Origin: Mangrovicoccus ximenensis
Lineage (GTDB): Bacteria > Pseudomonadota > Alphaproteobacteria > Rhodobacterales > Rhodobacteraceae
Direction of reading: 5' to 3'
Assembly (NCBI RefSeq): GCF_003056725.1
Contig: NZ_QBKZ01000015.1
Span: forward strand, 393,152 to 457,151
DNA: 64,000 bases
Shown piece by piece: positions 1-9,692 of this stretch. Made by a program: the position numbers and the translations under genes. Position 1 is the first letter of the stretch; each line of letters opens with the position of its first letter. The notes beneath the pieces were generated by a model that ran no database searches, was not told the DNA's origin, and saw nothing but the letters and a program-made list of their open reading frames with translations.

Positions 1-44
1 TGCATGCATGCCATTTTCTCGAACGCTTCCCATCCGGACCGACA

Positions 45-250
45 ATGACCGACACGCCGACTTTAAAGCGACTTCTGGAGACAGCAACCTCCTTGATCGC
101 CCGAGGCAATTTCGACGAGGCCGCAGCCATGCTCGACCGGATCGAGTCCGACCCCGCCAGAACGGCGCTGGGACCGGGCACCGCGCTGGGTCTGCCCCGG
201 CGCTTGCACGCCGCCCGGCTCAAGTTCGCCAAGGCGACGGGCGACGGTCC
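45..250 (+). pseudogene. N-terminal fragment of an unrecognised helical protein
   Basis: An ATG opens a plausible protein start (MTDTPTLKRLLETATSLIARG) rich in short amphipathic helices of TPR-like character. The frame stays open, but after about residue 65 it runs antisense through the acyl-CoA dehydrogenase on the other strand, so only the first 65-90 residues look native. The 3' part is missing at a join between 240 and 335. No family could be assigned. Confidence 0.35.
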
Positions 251-334
251 GGGACGCTCTGCGCTGCAATACCACTTGGTTCCGCCGGTCGGGACGCTGG
301 CGCCGCTCTTCGCGGCGGGGGCGGCGGACCGGCG

Positions 335-1796
335 CGGCGCGCCAGAACAGCTCGCCGGTCAGCGCGGCAAAGCCATGCGCCAGCTCGGCCGGGGCGGCAG
401 AGGCCAGCACCTCGGCCTTGCGCGCCTGCCAGATCTCCAGAAGCGCGGCGATTTCCGGCGATCCGGCGCCCAGATCGGCCACCAGAGCGGCGAAGGCCTC
501 GCTGCCTGCCGGGGATTTCAGGCCGCGCGTCGCCGTGGCCAGCGCATGGATGCCGTTGGCGCCCTCGTAGATCGAGGTGATCCGCGCGTCGCGCCAGGTC
601 TGGCTGACCCGGTACTCGGTCAGGTAGCCGTAGCCGCCCAGCACCTGGATGCCGAGATCGGCGGCGCGGATGCCGGCCTCGGTGCAGAATATCTTGGAGA
701 CCGGGGTCAGGAAATCGACCAGCGCGCCGCTGTCGCCGCGCTCCATCGCGACGAAAGTGATCAGCGCCATGGCCCGCGCGCCGAGCGCCAGCGCCCGCTG
801 TTCGTCGAGCATCCGACGCACGTCGGGATGGTCCGCCAGCGCAGCCGGGCTGCCGTCGGGCCTGCGCCCCTGCATCCGCTCCGCCGCATAGGCGGCCGCG
901 ACCTGCGCCGCCCGCGAAGCATGGGCGACGCCCTGCAGCGACACGTCGAGCCGGGCATGGTTCATCATGGTGAACATCGCCATCAGCCCGGCGCCTTCCT
1001 GCCCGACCAGCTCGGCGCGGGCGCCGTCGAAGGCCATCTGGCAGGTCGGCGAGGCATGCAGCCCCAACTTCTCCTCGATCCGGGTGATCGTGACCGCATT
1101 GCGGCCTTCTGCATCCGCAGAGGGGCAGAGGAACAGCGACAGCCCCTTGACCCCGTCCTCCGGCGCGCCGGTCCGCGCCAGCACGAGATGCAGGATGCCG
1201 CCGCTCAGGTCCTGGTCGCCGCCCGAGATGAAGATCTTCTCGCCGTCGATGCGCCAGCCGCCGCCCTCGCGGCGCGCCTTGGTGCGGATGCGCGACAGGT
1301 CCGATCCGGCGCCGGGCTCGGTCAGGCACATCGTGCCCAGAAGCTCGCCCGAGGCGAGACGCGGGATCCAGGCCGCCTGCTGCGCCGCCGAGCCGTAGGC
1401 GCGCAGCGTCGAGATCGTGCCGGGCACCAGGTTGCAGATCATCTGCAGCGCGTGGCAGGCGCCCGAGAAGATTTCGGAGACCCCCGCGGCCGTCAGCGGA
1501 TCGACCGCCATCCCGCCATGTTCCGCCGGTGCGGTCAGCCCCTGCCAGCCGTCTCCGGCCAGACGGGCATAGGCTTCGCGGAACCCGTCCGGCATCCGCA
1601 CGCGTCCGTCCTCGAGGCGGCAGCCCTCCGCATCGCCGGGCTCGTCGAGCGGCGCGATCACCCCTTCTGCGAAGGCGGCGAAATGGCCGAGGATGCCTTC
1701 GGCCAGCTCGTCGTCCCACTGCGCCAGCTCCGGCGCGCGGGCGACATGGCGCAGGCAGAAGAGGATGTCCCCGACGGGGGCGGCAAACGGGATCAT
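335..1796 (-). pseudogene. acyl-CoA dehydrogenase, C-terminus missing
   Basis: FAD-dependent acyl-CoA dehydrogenase of the long DmdC/FadE-like class (about 590 residues when complete), oxidising an acyl-CoA to the enoyl-CoA. The start at 1796 follows a GAGGAG ribosome site. Visible are the mid-domain motif CLTEPGAGSDLS, the FAD-side motif GIQVLGGYGYLTEYR and SIYEGANGIHAL with the probable catalytic Glu. Homology ends near residue 487 (ELFWRAA); the frame beyond is unrelated, so the C-terminal helical domain is lost at a tail-to-tail join with the fragment at 45. Substrate unknown. Confidence 0.8.
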
Positions 1797-2226
1797 GGGG
1801 TCACTCCTCGGTGCAGGCGAAGCTGGAGGCCCGGTCCCCGGGGCCGCCCTGGTAGCGGGCGACGGCTGGGGCCGGGCAGAGCAGGCGGGTGGCGCCGGGG
1901 GCAAGCCCGGTCGCCCGGCAGGACAACGGGCGGCCATGCGTCACGCGATGCGGCGGACCGGCACGCCATTCCGGGACGCCGCACCCGCAGCGGCTTGACG
2001 ATCGACCCGGAGAACGCCCGGCCCCTGCACAGCTGGATGCGTCCTGCCGGGGCGCGGGCAAGATCGCCCTCCGGACCGCGGCACGGACCGCGCACATTGC
2101 CTTGATCCGCCCGCCCGTGAGCGCAGACATGCGGCGCCCCGGGCGGCGAGCGCGGAGAAACCCCGGGAGCCCGGCATTGTTGCAGGAGTCTGCGTCGGGG
2201 CGTGATGCCCCTTTCCCCATCTGAGG
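1797..2226. other. intergenic stretch without a recognisable gene
   Basis: GC-rich sequence. Open frames on both strands have Arg/Pro-rich, low-complexity translations typical of non-coding high-GC DNA. No RNA gene, terminator or promoter stands out. Confidence 0.5.
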
Positions 2227-2356
2227 TCAGGCCACGCGTTCGATCCCGGAGGTGCCGGGGGCCTTGAAGCGGTTCATCAATGAGCGGCAAGCGCCATTGG
2301 TCCGAGCGCAGCCGCGAATGATGCGGATATGGATTTCGGCGGTCTGGCGGTCGGGG
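2227..2356 (-). mobile_element. possible C-terminal remnant of an IS5-type transposase
   Basis: Reading the minus strand into dadA's missing region gives DRQTAEIHIRI, then about a dozen unmatched residues, then LMNRFKAPGTSGIERVA and a stop at 2227. This resembles, from memory, the C-terminal end of IS5-family transposases in Rhodobacterales (AEIxxRIALMNRF). It lies directly after the break in dadA, so an insertion remnant is a reasonable reading. No terminal repeats were found. Confidence 0.3.
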
Positions 2357-2521
2357 TTAGGGCTCGGCCGCCTCGGCCTGGATCAGCCCGGCATTGCCGT
2401 GGCTCGTGCCCTCGCCCGGCCAGAGCCGGTCGATCACGGTGACGTCGCGGCCCCGTGCCTGCAGCGCCAGCGCCGCGCCGATCCCCGCCATGCCCGCCCC
2501 GATGACCGCGATCTGCGCCAT
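2357..2521 (-). pseudogene. dadA: D-amino acid dehydrogenase N-terminal stub
   Basis: The first 54 residues of a DadA-type FAD oxidoreductase. VIGAGMAGIGAALAL is the dinucleotide-binding GxGxxG loop, followed by VTVIDR and GNAGLIQ, as in D-amino acid dehydrogenase small subunits (about 415 residues). The frame then stops at 2357, leaving no substrate domain, so the product cannot be active. It starts 13 bases after the TauE/SafE gene on the same strand and was probably co-transcribed with it. Confidence 0.7.
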
Positions 2522-2534
2522 GTCCGCCCGTCCC

Positions 2535-3347
2535 TCAGCCGATGATGCCCTTCCTGAGCATGTTGCCCGCAAGAACGAGGATCGTCAGTGCGAAAACCAG
2601 CCGCAGCCGTTCGGGGCTGAGCCGGTGCGCCAGTTTCACGCCGAAGGGCACGGTCAGCAGCGTCATGCCGGTGATCAGCAGCACCGAGGGCAGGTTGACA
2701 TAGCCGATGGTCAGGGGCGGCTTGTCGGCAATCCCCCAGCCGGTGGCCAGGAAGGTGCCGAAGGCCGGGATCGAGATCAGCAGGCCGAAGCCCGGCGAGG
2801 TGCCGACCGCGCGGTGCGGCGGCACCGAATAGGCGGTCAGCAAGGGCACGGTGAAGGAGCCGCCGCCGATCCCCATCAGCGCCGAGAAAAAACCGATCAG
2901 CGCGCCGTAGAACCCGCCCAGCCAGCGCCCCGGCAGCGTCTCGGCGATCCGCCAGCTGCGCCGGCCCAGCAGCATGTAGAGCCCGAGCGTCACGCCGATC
3001 GCACCGAACACGACCTGCAGCTGCTGCGAGCGCAGCGCCGCGGCGGCGAAGACCCCGAGGATGGCGCCGGCCGCGATGAACGGCCCCCAGCCGCGGATCA
3101 GCGCGATGTCGACCGCGCCGCGCTTGGCATGCGAGGTGACGGAGCGCAGCGAGGTGAAGATGATCGTTCCGGTCGAGGTGGCGACGCAGATCTGCATCAG
3201 CTGCGCCGGTTCGTAGCCGAGCGCGTGGAAGGCATGGAAGAAGGCCGGGACCAGGATGATCCCGCCGCCGACGCCCAACAGCCCCGAGATCACCCCGGCC
3301 ACGGCGCCGGCCGCGGCAATGGTGGCGGCGAGGATCACGAGGTCCAT
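2535..3347 (-). CDS. TauE/SafE family sulfite/anion exporter
   Basis: 270-residue polytopic inner-membrane protein with the two-fold TauE/SafE repeat. Each half carries the family signature: [15 protein letters not shown] near residue 22 and [15 protein letters not shown] near residue 160. Members export sulfite, sulfoacetate or other organic anions from C2/C3-sulfonate or thiol breakdown; the substrate here is unknown. Start at 3347 chosen because GAGGAGGT lies 6 bases upstream. Complete gene, upstream of the dadA stub. Confidence 0.85.
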   Translation of the reverse strand: MDLVILAATIAAAGAVAGVISGLLGVGGGIILVPAFFHAFHALGYEPAQLMQICVATSTGTIIFTSLRSVTSHAKRGAVDIALIRGWGPFIAAGAILGVFAAAALRSQQLQVVFGAIGVTLGLYMLLGRRSWRIAETLPGRWLGGFYGALIGFFSALMGIGGGSFTVPLLTAYSVPPHRAVGTSPGFGLLISIPAFGTFLATGWGIADKPPLTIGYVNLPSVLLITGMTLLTVPFGVKLAHRLSPERLRLVFALTILVLAGNMLRKGIIG

Positions 3348-3515
3348 CGGCGGACCTCCTCTGGGCGGCGGCAGTCATTGGGCATGGCGGTCCTCGTCAG
3401 GCGTGCGGCGGCTCCGGAGGCGCGGCCGGGCGGCGCTCCGGAGAAAGTCGCCCCGTCCTACACAGCCCCCCGGAAGCAATCGACCGCAAACACGCCGGCG
3501 CAGGGCGCCCATGCA

Positions 3516-3540
3516 CCCTCTCCCCCGGCGGGGGAGAGGG
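3516..3540. repeat. perfect 11-bp inverted repeat upstream of rnfA
   Basis: CCCTCTCCCCC, a 3-base loop GGC, then the exact complement. It could form a strong hairpin. No T-run follows on either side, so it is not a classical terminator. It lies 22 bases before the putative sigma-54 promoter. Confidence 0.6.
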
Positions 3541-3561
3541 AGTCCGCGCGCGGCAGGCGGA

Positions 3562-3577
3562 TGGCACGCCGCATGCT
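3562..3577 (+). promoter_or_regulatory. sigma-54 (RpoN) type -24/-12 promoter for rnf
   Basis: TGGCACGCCGCATGCT matches TGGCACG-N4-TTGCW in all but one position, with the invariant GG and GC exactly 10 bases apart. It ends 41 bases before the rnfA ATG. RpoN/NifA control of rnf is known in Rhodobacter capsulatus. No NifA site (TGT-N10-ACA) was seen between 3348 and 3560. Confidence 0.6.
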
Positions 3578-3618
3578 CGGGTCCCTGCGAACCGCGCCCT
3601 GTCCCGCTAGGAGAGCCG

Positions 3619-4200
3619 ATGGAAGCCTATCTGATGATCCTCCTGGGCACTGCCCTCGTGAACAATGCCGTCTTGGTGAAATTCCTCGGGCTCTGCCCGT
3701 TCATGGGCGTGTCGCGCAAGCTCGATGCCGCGATCGGCATGGGACTGGCGACGACATTCGTGCTGACGCTGGCCGCCGCCTGTTCCTGGGCGGTGGAGAC
3801 GCTGCTGCTGCAGCCCCTGGGCCTCGGCTTCCTGCGCATCCTGTCCTTCATCGTGGTGATCGCGGCCATCGTGCAGTTCACCGAGGTCGTGATCCGCAAG
3901 GTCAGCCCGTCGCTCTACCGCAGCCTCGGCATCTACCTGCCCTTGATCACCACCAATTGCGCCGTGCTGGGCGTGGCGCTGCTGAACATCCAGGAGCGCC
4001 ACGATTTCGCGGAGTCGCTGCTCTACGGCTTCGGCTCGGCGGCGGGCTTCACCCTCGTCATGGTGATCTTCGCCGGGATGCGCGAGCGCATGGCCCGCAC
4101 CGCCGTTCCGGGGCCGTTCCAGGGTCCGCCCATCGCCTTCGTCGCCGCCGGTCTCCTGTCCATGGCCTTCATGGGCTTCGCCGGTCTTGCCGCCAACTGA
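3619..4200 (+). CDS. rnfA: Rnf electron transport complex subunit RnfA
   Basis: 193-residue, six-helix inner-membrane subunit of the Rnf complex, which couples NADH/ferredoxin electron transfer to ion flow and supplies low-potential electrons to nitrogenase in Rhodobacter. Family hallmarks are [18 protein letters not shown] and the mid-membrane [12 protein letters not shown] with the Cys of the RnfA/RnfE iron-sulfur site. The ATG at 3619 follows TAGGAGAG; longer upstream extensions lack homology. First gene of rnfABCDGEH, 22 bases before rnfB. Confidence 0.95.
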   Translation: MEAYLMILLGTALVNNAVLVKFLGLCPFMGVSRKLDAAIGMGLATTFVLTLAAACSWAVETLLLQPLGLGFLRILSFIVVIAAIVQFTEVVIRKVSPSLYRSLGIYLPLITTNCAVLGVALLNIQERHDFAESLLYGFGSAAGFTLVMVIFAGMRERMARTAVPGPFQGPPIAFVAAGLLSMAFMGFAGLAAN

Positions 4201-4222
4201 GGGCCAATTGAGGGATAGACAC

Positions 4223-4774
4223 ATGATCGCAGCCATTGCCTCCATGTCCGCGCTCGGCCTCGGCCTCGGCGTCGTGCTCGGCGCCGCCGCGCGGAAATTC
4301 CATGTCGAGACGCCGCCCATCGTCGACGAGATCGAAGGGGCGCTGCCCGGCACCAATTGCGGCCAGTGTTCCTTTCCGGGCTGCCGCGGCGCCGCCGAGG
4401 CGGTGGCCGGTGGGGCGGCGCCGGTGACGCTGTGTCCGCCGGGCGGGCGCGAGACCGCGCTGAAGCTCGCCGGCATCATGGGGGTCGATTGCGGCGGCGG
4501 CGCCGATGCGGGCGGCTTTGCCGAAGCCGAGCCGCTGGTCGCCTTCATCTTCGAGGATCACTGCACCGGCTGCACCAAATGCTTCAAGCGTTGCCCGACC
4601 GACGCGATCATCGGCGCGGCCAAGCAGATCCACACGGTGGTCAACGATGCCTGCATCGGCTGCGAGGCCTGCGCCGAAGTCTGCCCGACCGAGGCGATCA
4701 TCCTGCGCGGCAAGCCGCGCTCCTTGCGCAACTGGCACTGGCCGAAACCCGGCGCCTTCGATCCGGCAGCATGA
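4223..4774 (+). CDS. rnfB: Rnf complex ferredoxin-like subunit RnfB
   Basis: 183 residues. An N-terminal membrane anchor (about 1-25) is followed by the four-Cys 4Fe-4S domain (GTNCGQCSFPGC through a later Cys) and two ferredoxin motifs near the C-terminus, CTGCTKCFKRCP and CIGCEACAEVCP. RnfB is the electron entry or exit point facing soluble ferredoxin. All cluster cysteines are present. The next gene, rnfC, starts 10 bases on. Confidence 0.95.
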   Translation: MIAAIASMSALGLGLGVVLGAAARKFHVETPPIVDEIEGALPGTNCGQCSFPGCRGAAEAVAGGAAPVTLCPPGGRETALKLAGIMGVDCGGGADAGGFAEAEPLVAFIFEDHCTGCTKCFKRCPTDAIIGAAKQIHTVVNDACIGCEACAEVCPTEAIILRGKPRSLRNWHWPKPGAFDPAA

Positions 4775-4784
4775 GGATCAGGAC

Positions 4785-6386
4785 ATGAAGCTTTTCTCCC
4801 TGGACGCCCTGAAACGCTCCGCCGGCGTCTTTGCCATCAAGGGCGGCATCCATCCCGAGACCCGCAAGTACCTGACCGCCGAATGCACGGTGGAGAAGAT
4901 GCCGGTGCCCGCCATCCTGCGCGTGCCCTTGCAGCAGCATATCGGCGCCCAGGCCGAGCCGCTGGTCCAGCGCGGCGACCATGTGCTGAAGGGCCAGCTG
5001 ATCGGCAAGGCGCGCGGTCCGGTCTCCGCCAATGTCCATGCGCCGACTTCCGGCAGGGTGCTGGCCGTCGGCATGTTCGCCGCGCCGCATCCCAGCGGAC
5101 TGCCGGTGATGACGGTGACCATCCGCCCGGACGGCAGGGATGAATGGGGCCCGCGCCTGCCGCGCCTGCGTCCCGAGGCGGCCAGCGCGGAGCAGATCGC
5201 CGACCGCGTGCTGGAGGCGGGCATCGTCGGCATGGGCGGAGCGACCTTCCCGGCGGCGGTCAAGCTGAGGCTCGGCCAGAAATACGACCTGCACACGCTG
5301 GTGATCAACGCCGCCGAATGCGAGCCCTACCTGACCTGCGACGACCGGCTCCTGCGCGAGCGGGCCGAGGAGGTGGTCGACGGCATCGCGATGATGGCAA
5401 AGGCGCTCGGTGCCGGGCGGGCCATCGTCGCCATCGAGGCGAACAAGCCGAAGGCCATCGCCGAGATGCGCCGCCATATCTTCGCCGCCGCCCCCGAGGC
5501 CGAGGTGCGCGCGGTGCCGGTGCTCTATCCGATGGGCTCGGAAAAGCATCTGGTGCGCGCGGTGCTGGGGCTGGAGACGCCGGCCCGGGCGCTGACCGCC
5601 GAGCTGGGCGTGATCGTCCACAATGCCGCCACGGCGCATGCCGTCCACAAGGCGGTGCGCTATGGCGAGCCGCTGATCAGCCGCTTCCTGACCGTGTCGG
5701 GCCGCGGCGTGGCGACCCCGAAGAACCTCGAGGTGATGATCGGCACGCCGGTCTCGGATATCCTCGCATTCTGCGGCGGGCTGAAGGGCGAGCCGGACCG
5801 GCTGCTGCTCGGCGGGCCGATGATGGGGATGCCGATCCGCTCGGTGCGGGTGCCGGTGATCAAGGGAACCAACGGCGTGCTGGCGCTCGACCGCTCCGAG
5901 ACGCGGCCGCGGCAATCGATGCCCTGCATCCGCTGCGCGGGCTGCGTCACGGCCTGTCCCTGCGGGCTGGCGCCCCTGGAGCTGCAGGCGCGGATCGGCG
6001 CCGAGGATCTGGAGGGGGCGGTCGATATCGGGCTGATGGATTGCGTCGCCTGCGGGTCGTGCTCCTATGTCTGCCCGTCGAACATCCCGCTGGTGCAGAG
6101 CTTCAACTACGCCAAGGGCAAGCTCGCCGTGCTGCAGGGCCGCAAGCATCAGCAGGAGGAGACCAGGCGCCTCGCCGAGGCCAGGAAGGCGCGCGAGGAG
6201 GCCGTCGCCGAAGCCAAGCGCAAGGCGATGGAGAAGCACAAGGCAGCGCAGGCCGCCAGGAAGAAGGCGGCGGGGGAGAAGAAGCGCAGGGAAGCCGAGG
6301 CCGCCGCGCAGGCAGACGCCGGGGAGGCTCCGGCTGTTCCGCCGGAGCGGGACGGCGCCAGCGAACCGAGGGAGGCCGCAGAATGA
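4785..6386 (+). CDS. rnfC: Rnf complex NADH-binding subunit RnfC
   Basis: 533 residues. The NADH/FMN-binding core includes GMGGATFPAAVKL near residue 155. Two 4Fe-4S motifs follow, CIRCAGCVTACPCG and CVACGSCSYVCPSN, around residues 385 and 425. The last 85 or so residues are an Ala/Lys/Glu-rich coiled-coil tail, a variable region in many proteobacterial RnfC. The stop overlaps rnfD (ATGA), indicating translational coupling. Confidence 0.95.
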   Translation: MKLFSLDALKRSAGVFAIKGGIHPETRKYLTAECTVEKMPVPAILRVPLQQHIGAQAEPLVQRGDHVLKGQLIGKARGPVSANVHAPTSGRVLAVGMFAAPHPSGLPVMTVTIRPDGRDEWGPRLPRLRPEAASAEQIADRVLEAGIVGMGGATFPAAVKLRLGQKYDLHTLVINAAECEPYLTCDDRLLRERAEEVVDGIAMMAKALGAGRAIVAIEANKPKAIAEMRRHIFAAAPEAEVRAVPVLYPMGSEKHLVRAVLGLETPARALTAELGVIVHNAATAHAVHKAVRYGEPLISRFLTVSGRGVATPKNLEVMIGTPVSDILAFCGGLKGEPDRLLLGGPMMGMPIRSVRVPVIKGTNGVLALDRSETRPRQSMPCIRCAGCVTACPCGLAPLELQARIGAEDLEGAVDIGLMDCVACGSCSYVCPSNIPLVQSFNYAKGKLAVLQGRKHQQEETRRLAEARKAREEAVAEAKRKAMEKHKAAQAARKKAAGEKKRREAEAAAQADAGEAPAVPPERDGASEPREAAE

Positions 6387-7465
6387 CCGCCGGACATGCC
6401 ATCGTCTCGGGGCCGCATGCCCATTCGCGCCTGACCGTCGGCAACACGATGGTCATGGTGATGATCTGCCTCTTGCCCGCGACCGGCATGGGGTTCTACC
6501 AGTTCGGCTGGCCGGCGGTGCTGCTCTTCGCGGTGACGGTGGCCAGCGCCGTGGGCTTCGAGGCGGCCTGCCTGATGATCGCGCGGCGTCCGTTGGAGCG
6601 GTTCCTGTTCGATGGCTCGGCGGTGCTCACGGGCTGGCTCCTGGCGATGACCCTGCCGCCCTGGGCGCCCTGGTGGGTCGGGGTCACCGGCAGCTTCATC
6701 GCCATCGTCATCGCCAAGCAGGTCTTCGGCGGGCTGGGCCAGAACCTGTTCAACCCCGCCATGGTCGCCCGCGCCATGCTGCTGATCGCGCTGCCGGTGC
6801 AGCTGACCACCTGGGTGCTGCCGCTCCCCGCGGGCACGGCGGAGGCGCCGTCGCTCCACGAGGCGCTGGCGATCACCTTCGGGGCGGCGCCTCAGATCGA
6901 CGCCTATACCGGCGCCTCGACCTTGGGCTTCGTCACCGCGCAGCTCGGCGGCGGCGCGACGCTGGAGACGATCATGCCGCAGACTTTCAGCCTGCATGAC
7001 CTCTTCCTCGGCCATGTCGCGGGGAGCCTCGGCGAGACTTCGGCGGCGATGCTGCTGGCGGGCGGCGTGCTGCTGATCCTGACCCGCGTCATCACCTGGC
7101 ATGTCCCGGTCTCGCTGCTGGGCGGGGCGGCGATGCTCTCGGGCGCGCTCTGGCTGGCCGACCCGGCGCAGTTTCCCTCGCCGGCCTGGCATCTGAGTTC
7201 CGGCGCGATGATGCTCTGCGCCTTCTTCATCGCCACCGATTACGTCACCTCGCCGCTGACGCTGACGGGCCAGCTGATCTACGGCGCCATGACCGGCGTT
7301 CTGATCGTGCTGATCCGCACCTTCGGCAGCTTCCCCGAGGGCGCGGCCTTCGCCGTGCTGCTGATGAATGCCTGCACGCCGCTTCTCGACCATTACATCC
7401 GTCCGCGCATCTTCGGCCGCGACCGCAAGGGCCGTCCGCTCTTGATCAAGGGAGACCAGGCATGA
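6383..7465 (+). CDS. rnfD: Rnf complex flavin-bearing membrane subunit RnfD
   Basis: 360 residues, about nine to ten membrane helices, NqrB/RnfD family. The site that ApbE-type transferases load with FMN aligns with YTGASTL near residue 176; the acceptor position is Ser rather than the usual Thr of (S/T)GAT, a substitution worth noting. [13 protein letters not shown] and the later [10 protein letters not shown] are also family motifs. It overlaps both rnfC and rnfG by 4 bases. Confidence 0.93.
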   Translation: MTAGHAIVSGPHAHSRLTVGNTMVMVMICLLPATGMGFYQFGWPAVLLFAVTVASAVGFEAACLMIARRPLERFLFDGSAVLTGWLLAMTLPPWAPWWVGVTGSFIAIVIAKQVFGGLGQNLFNPAMVARAMLLIALPVQLTTWVLPLPAGTAEAPSLHEALAITFGAAPQIDAYTGASTLGFVTAQLGGGATLETIMPQTFSLHDLFLGHVAGSLGETSAAMLLAGGVLLILTRVITWHVPVSLLGGAAMLSGALWLADPAQFPSPAWHLSSGAMMLCAFFIATDYVTSPLTLTGQLIYGAMTGVLIVLIRTFGSFPEGAAFAVLLMNACTPLLDHYIRPRIFGRDRKGRPLLIKGDQA

Positions 7466-8097
7466 ACGCGCTGACTGCAAGGCTGTCGGCCTTCCGCGGG
7501 GCGCCTGTGGCCCATGGCGTGCTGCTCGGGCTCTTCGCGCTCGTCACAGCGCTGGTGCTGGCGATCTCGGACGAGCTGACCCGCGGGCCGATCGCCGCGC
7601 GTGCCGCCGAGGATTTGAACGCCTCTCTGGTGCAGGTGATCCCGGATAACATCCATGACAACGACCTGGCCAGCGGCCGGATCGAGGTGATGGACGGTGG
7701 GACGCCGGTCACCGTCTATCAGGCGACGGCGGCGGGCGCGGTGACCGGCGCCGCCTTCGAACGGACGGGCCAAGGCTATGGCGGGGCGATCAAGGTGCTG
7801 ATCGGCATCGATCCCGCGGGCGGCATCCTCGGCGTGCGGGTCCTGGCCCATGCCGAGACGCCCGGTCTCGGCGACAAGATCGAGACGGCGAAAGCGGACT
7901 GGATCCTCGGCTTCGGGGGAAGGTCGCTCGAAGACCCCGCGCCGGAGCGCTGGAAGGTGAAGCGCGACGGCGGCGAATTCGACCAGTTCTCGGGCGCCAC
8001 GATCACCCCGCGCGCCGTGGTGGCGGCGGTGAAATCCGGGCTCGAGTTCTTCGCCGCCCACAGGGACGACATCCTGACGCCGAAGGAGGACAGCTGA
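7462..8097 (+). CDS. rnfG: Rnf complex periplasmic FMN subunit RnfG
   Basis: 211 residues: one N-terminal helix (about 18-38), then a periplasmic FMN-binding domain. [11 protein letters not shown] near residue 172 carries the Thr that accepts covalent FMN, and [11 protein letters not shown] is the conserved upstream motif. FMN attachment needs an ApbE/RnfF-type transferase, which is not in this window. It overlaps rnfE by one base (TGATG). Confidence 0.94.
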   Translation: MNALTARLSAFRGAPVAHGVLLGLFALVTALVLAISDELTRGPIAARAAEDLNASLVQVIPDNIHDNDLASGRIEVMDGGTPVTVYQATAAGAVTGAAFERTGQGYGGAIKVLIGIDPAGGILGVRVLAHAETPGLGDKIETAKADWILGFGGRSLEDPAPERWKVKRDGGEFDQFSGATITPRAVVAAVKSGLEFFAAHRDDILTPKEDS

Positions 8098-8822
8098 TGC
8101 CGGTCTACCGACAGATCGCCCGCAACGGGCTCTGGGACAACAACATCGTCTTCGGCCAGCTCTTGGCGCTCTGCCCGCTGCTGGCCGTCACCGGGACGGC
8201 GACCAACGGGCTCGGCATGGGCCTCGCCACGCTGGCCGTTCTGGTGCTGTCGGGGCTGGCGGTGTCGCTCTGCCGGGGCGCGATCACGCCCGAGATCCGC
8301 ATCCCGGCCTTCGTGCTGATCATTGCCTGCATCGTGACGGTGGTCGACATGGCGCTGAATGCCTGGCTGCATGACCTGCACAAGGTGCTGGGCCTCTTCA
8401 TCCCGCTGATCGTCACCAATTGCGCGATCCTCGGCCGGGCCGAGGCCTTCGCCTCGCGCCGGGGGCCGCTGCAATCGGCCTTCGACGGGCTGATGATGGG
8501 GGCGGGCTTCACGCTTGCGCTCGTGCTGCTCGGCGCGGCGCGGGAAATCCTAGGCTCAGGCACGATCTTCGCCAATGCCGATGTCCTGCTCGGCCCGGCC
8601 TTCGGTTTCCTCGAACAGGTGCTGATCCCGGATTACGGCGGCTTCCTGATCCTGGTCCTGCCGCCCGGCGGCTTCATCATGCTGGGGCTCCTGCTGGCGC
8701 TGAAGGCGGTGCTCGACAGACGCGCCGCGGACCGGGCCGGCGATCCGCTCGACGCGCGCATCGAGAAGGTCTTCACCGCCGCGGGCGTCCTCGAGCCCGG
8801 TGCAGAAGGAGAGAACGCATGA
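8097..8822 (+). CDS. rnfE: Rnf complex membrane subunit RnfE
   Basis: 241 residues, six helices, paralogous to RnfA with inverted topology. The diagnostic motif LFIPLIVTNCAILGRAEAFA (around residue 100) carries the iron-sulfur Cys, and NGLWDNNIVFGQLLALCP is the family N-terminus. Its stop overlaps the rnfH start (ATGA). Confidence 0.95.
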   Translation: MPVYRQIARNGLWDNNIVFGQLLALCPLLAVTGTATNGLGMGLATLAVLVLSGLAVSLCRGAITPEIRIPAFVLIIACIVTVVDMALNAWLHDLHKVLGLFIPLIVTNCAILGRAEAFASRRGPLQSAFDGLMMGAGFTLALVLLGAAREILGSGTIFANADVLLGPAFGFLEQVLIPDYGGFLILVLPPGGFIMLGLLLALKAVLDRRAADRAGDPLDARIEKVFTAAGVLEPGAEGENA

Positions 8823-9082
8823 ATGTCGGTGTCGCCTTTGCCAAGCAGTCGGCCCAGGTCTGGATCAGGATCGAAGTGCCGGACGGATCGACCGTGCGCG
8901 AGGTGATCGAGCGCTCGGGGCTGCTGGCGCAGTTCCCCGAGATCGATCTGGAGGTCAACAAGGTCGGCATCTTCGGCGCGGTCGCCAAGCTCGACAAGCC
9001 GGTGAAAGAGGGCGACCGGGTGGAGATCTACCGCCCAATCCATCCGGAGGCCGAGCTTCTCGACCGCAAAGGCGCCCGCTAG
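8819..9082 (+). CDS. rnfH: RnfH family protein
   Basis: 87-residue beta-grasp (ubiquitin-like) protein of the RnfH family. It ends with the typical KEGDRVEIYRPIHPEAELLDRKGAR-type tail. RnfH closes the rnf operon in Rhodobacter capsulatus; its biochemical role is not settled. No nif genes or rnfF follow, and the cluster is cut off by broken ABC-transporter and DUF1045 genes. Confidence 0.9.
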   Translation: MNVGVAFAKQSAQVWIRIEVPDGSTVREVIERSGLLAQFPEIDLEVNKVGIFGAVAKLDKPVKEGDRVEIYRPIHPEAELLDRKGAR

Positions 9083-9189
9083 GCGCCATGCCGGTGCCGG
9101 CGCGGCGGAGTCTGCACGGAAACAGCGGCGCTCCTCCGGCGGCGGTCTCTCTGCCTCGGGCGGCGGGACCGGAGCAGGCCCGGACCCGC

Positions 9190-9692
9190 TCAGGCGGCCG
9201 GGTCGAGGAAATGCAGCTCTTCCGGGGGCACGTGGAAGGTGACCGGCGCCCCCTCGGGGACCGTGCAGCGCGGCAGCATCAGCCGCTGCGCCAGCCCGCC
9301 GAGATCGAGCTCAAGTTCGGTCAGCGCGCCGTGGAAGATGCGCCGCGACAGCTGTCCGGACATCGTGTTGGCGATGCCCTCGCCCTCCAGCCCCTGTTCC
9401 GGGCGCCAGAACAGCGTGACATGCCGCGCCTCGGGGTCCTTGCCCGCGACCGAGAGCTCGCCCAGGGGCGTGCGAACGCTCCAGATCCCGGGGCCGGTCT
9501 CGCCCAGAACCTCGCCGGGGATCAGGTTCGCCGGACCGGTCAGCTCGGCGACGAAGCGGGTGCGCGGCGCGCGGTAGACCTCCTCGGTGCGGCCCTCCTG
9601 CAGGATCCGGCCGCCGTCCAGAACGCAGATCCGGTCGGCCAGGGCCAGTGCGGCAGCGGGGTCCGCCGGCACGCAGACCAGCGCGTGGCCGC
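9190..9692 (-). pseudogene. PotA/PhnT-type ABC ATPase, C-terminal third only
   Basis: About 165 residues: the end of the nucleotide-binding domain (ALADRICVLDGGRILQEG, then EEVYRAPRTRFVAELTG) and a TOBE substrate-regulatory domain ending HFLDPAA. Walker A, Q-loop, signature and Walker B are absent because the 5' part is lost at a head-to-head join near 9693. The switch region reads VCVPADPAAAL where these ATPases normally have VTHDxxEA, so the H-loop His is also missing. Uptake of polyamine or aminoethylphosphonate is possible; the DUF1045 neighbour favours phosphonate. Confidence 0.7.

Noticed and set aside
45..2105. A 686-codon plus-strand frame across the acyl-CoA dehydrogenase
   Set aside because: Only its first 65-90 codons look native; the rest is the antisense of a clear acyl-CoA dehydrogenase and is Arg/Gly/Ala-rich.
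3348..3560. NifA upstream activator site
   Set aside because: No TGT-N10-ACA arrangement exists in this stretch.
2394..4211. Very long plus-strand frame of 605 codons across TauE/SafE and rnfA
   Set aside because: Its translation is low-complexity (D/R/A/Q-rich) and antisense to TauE/SafE, then out of frame with rnfA; a shadow of high-GC codon bias.
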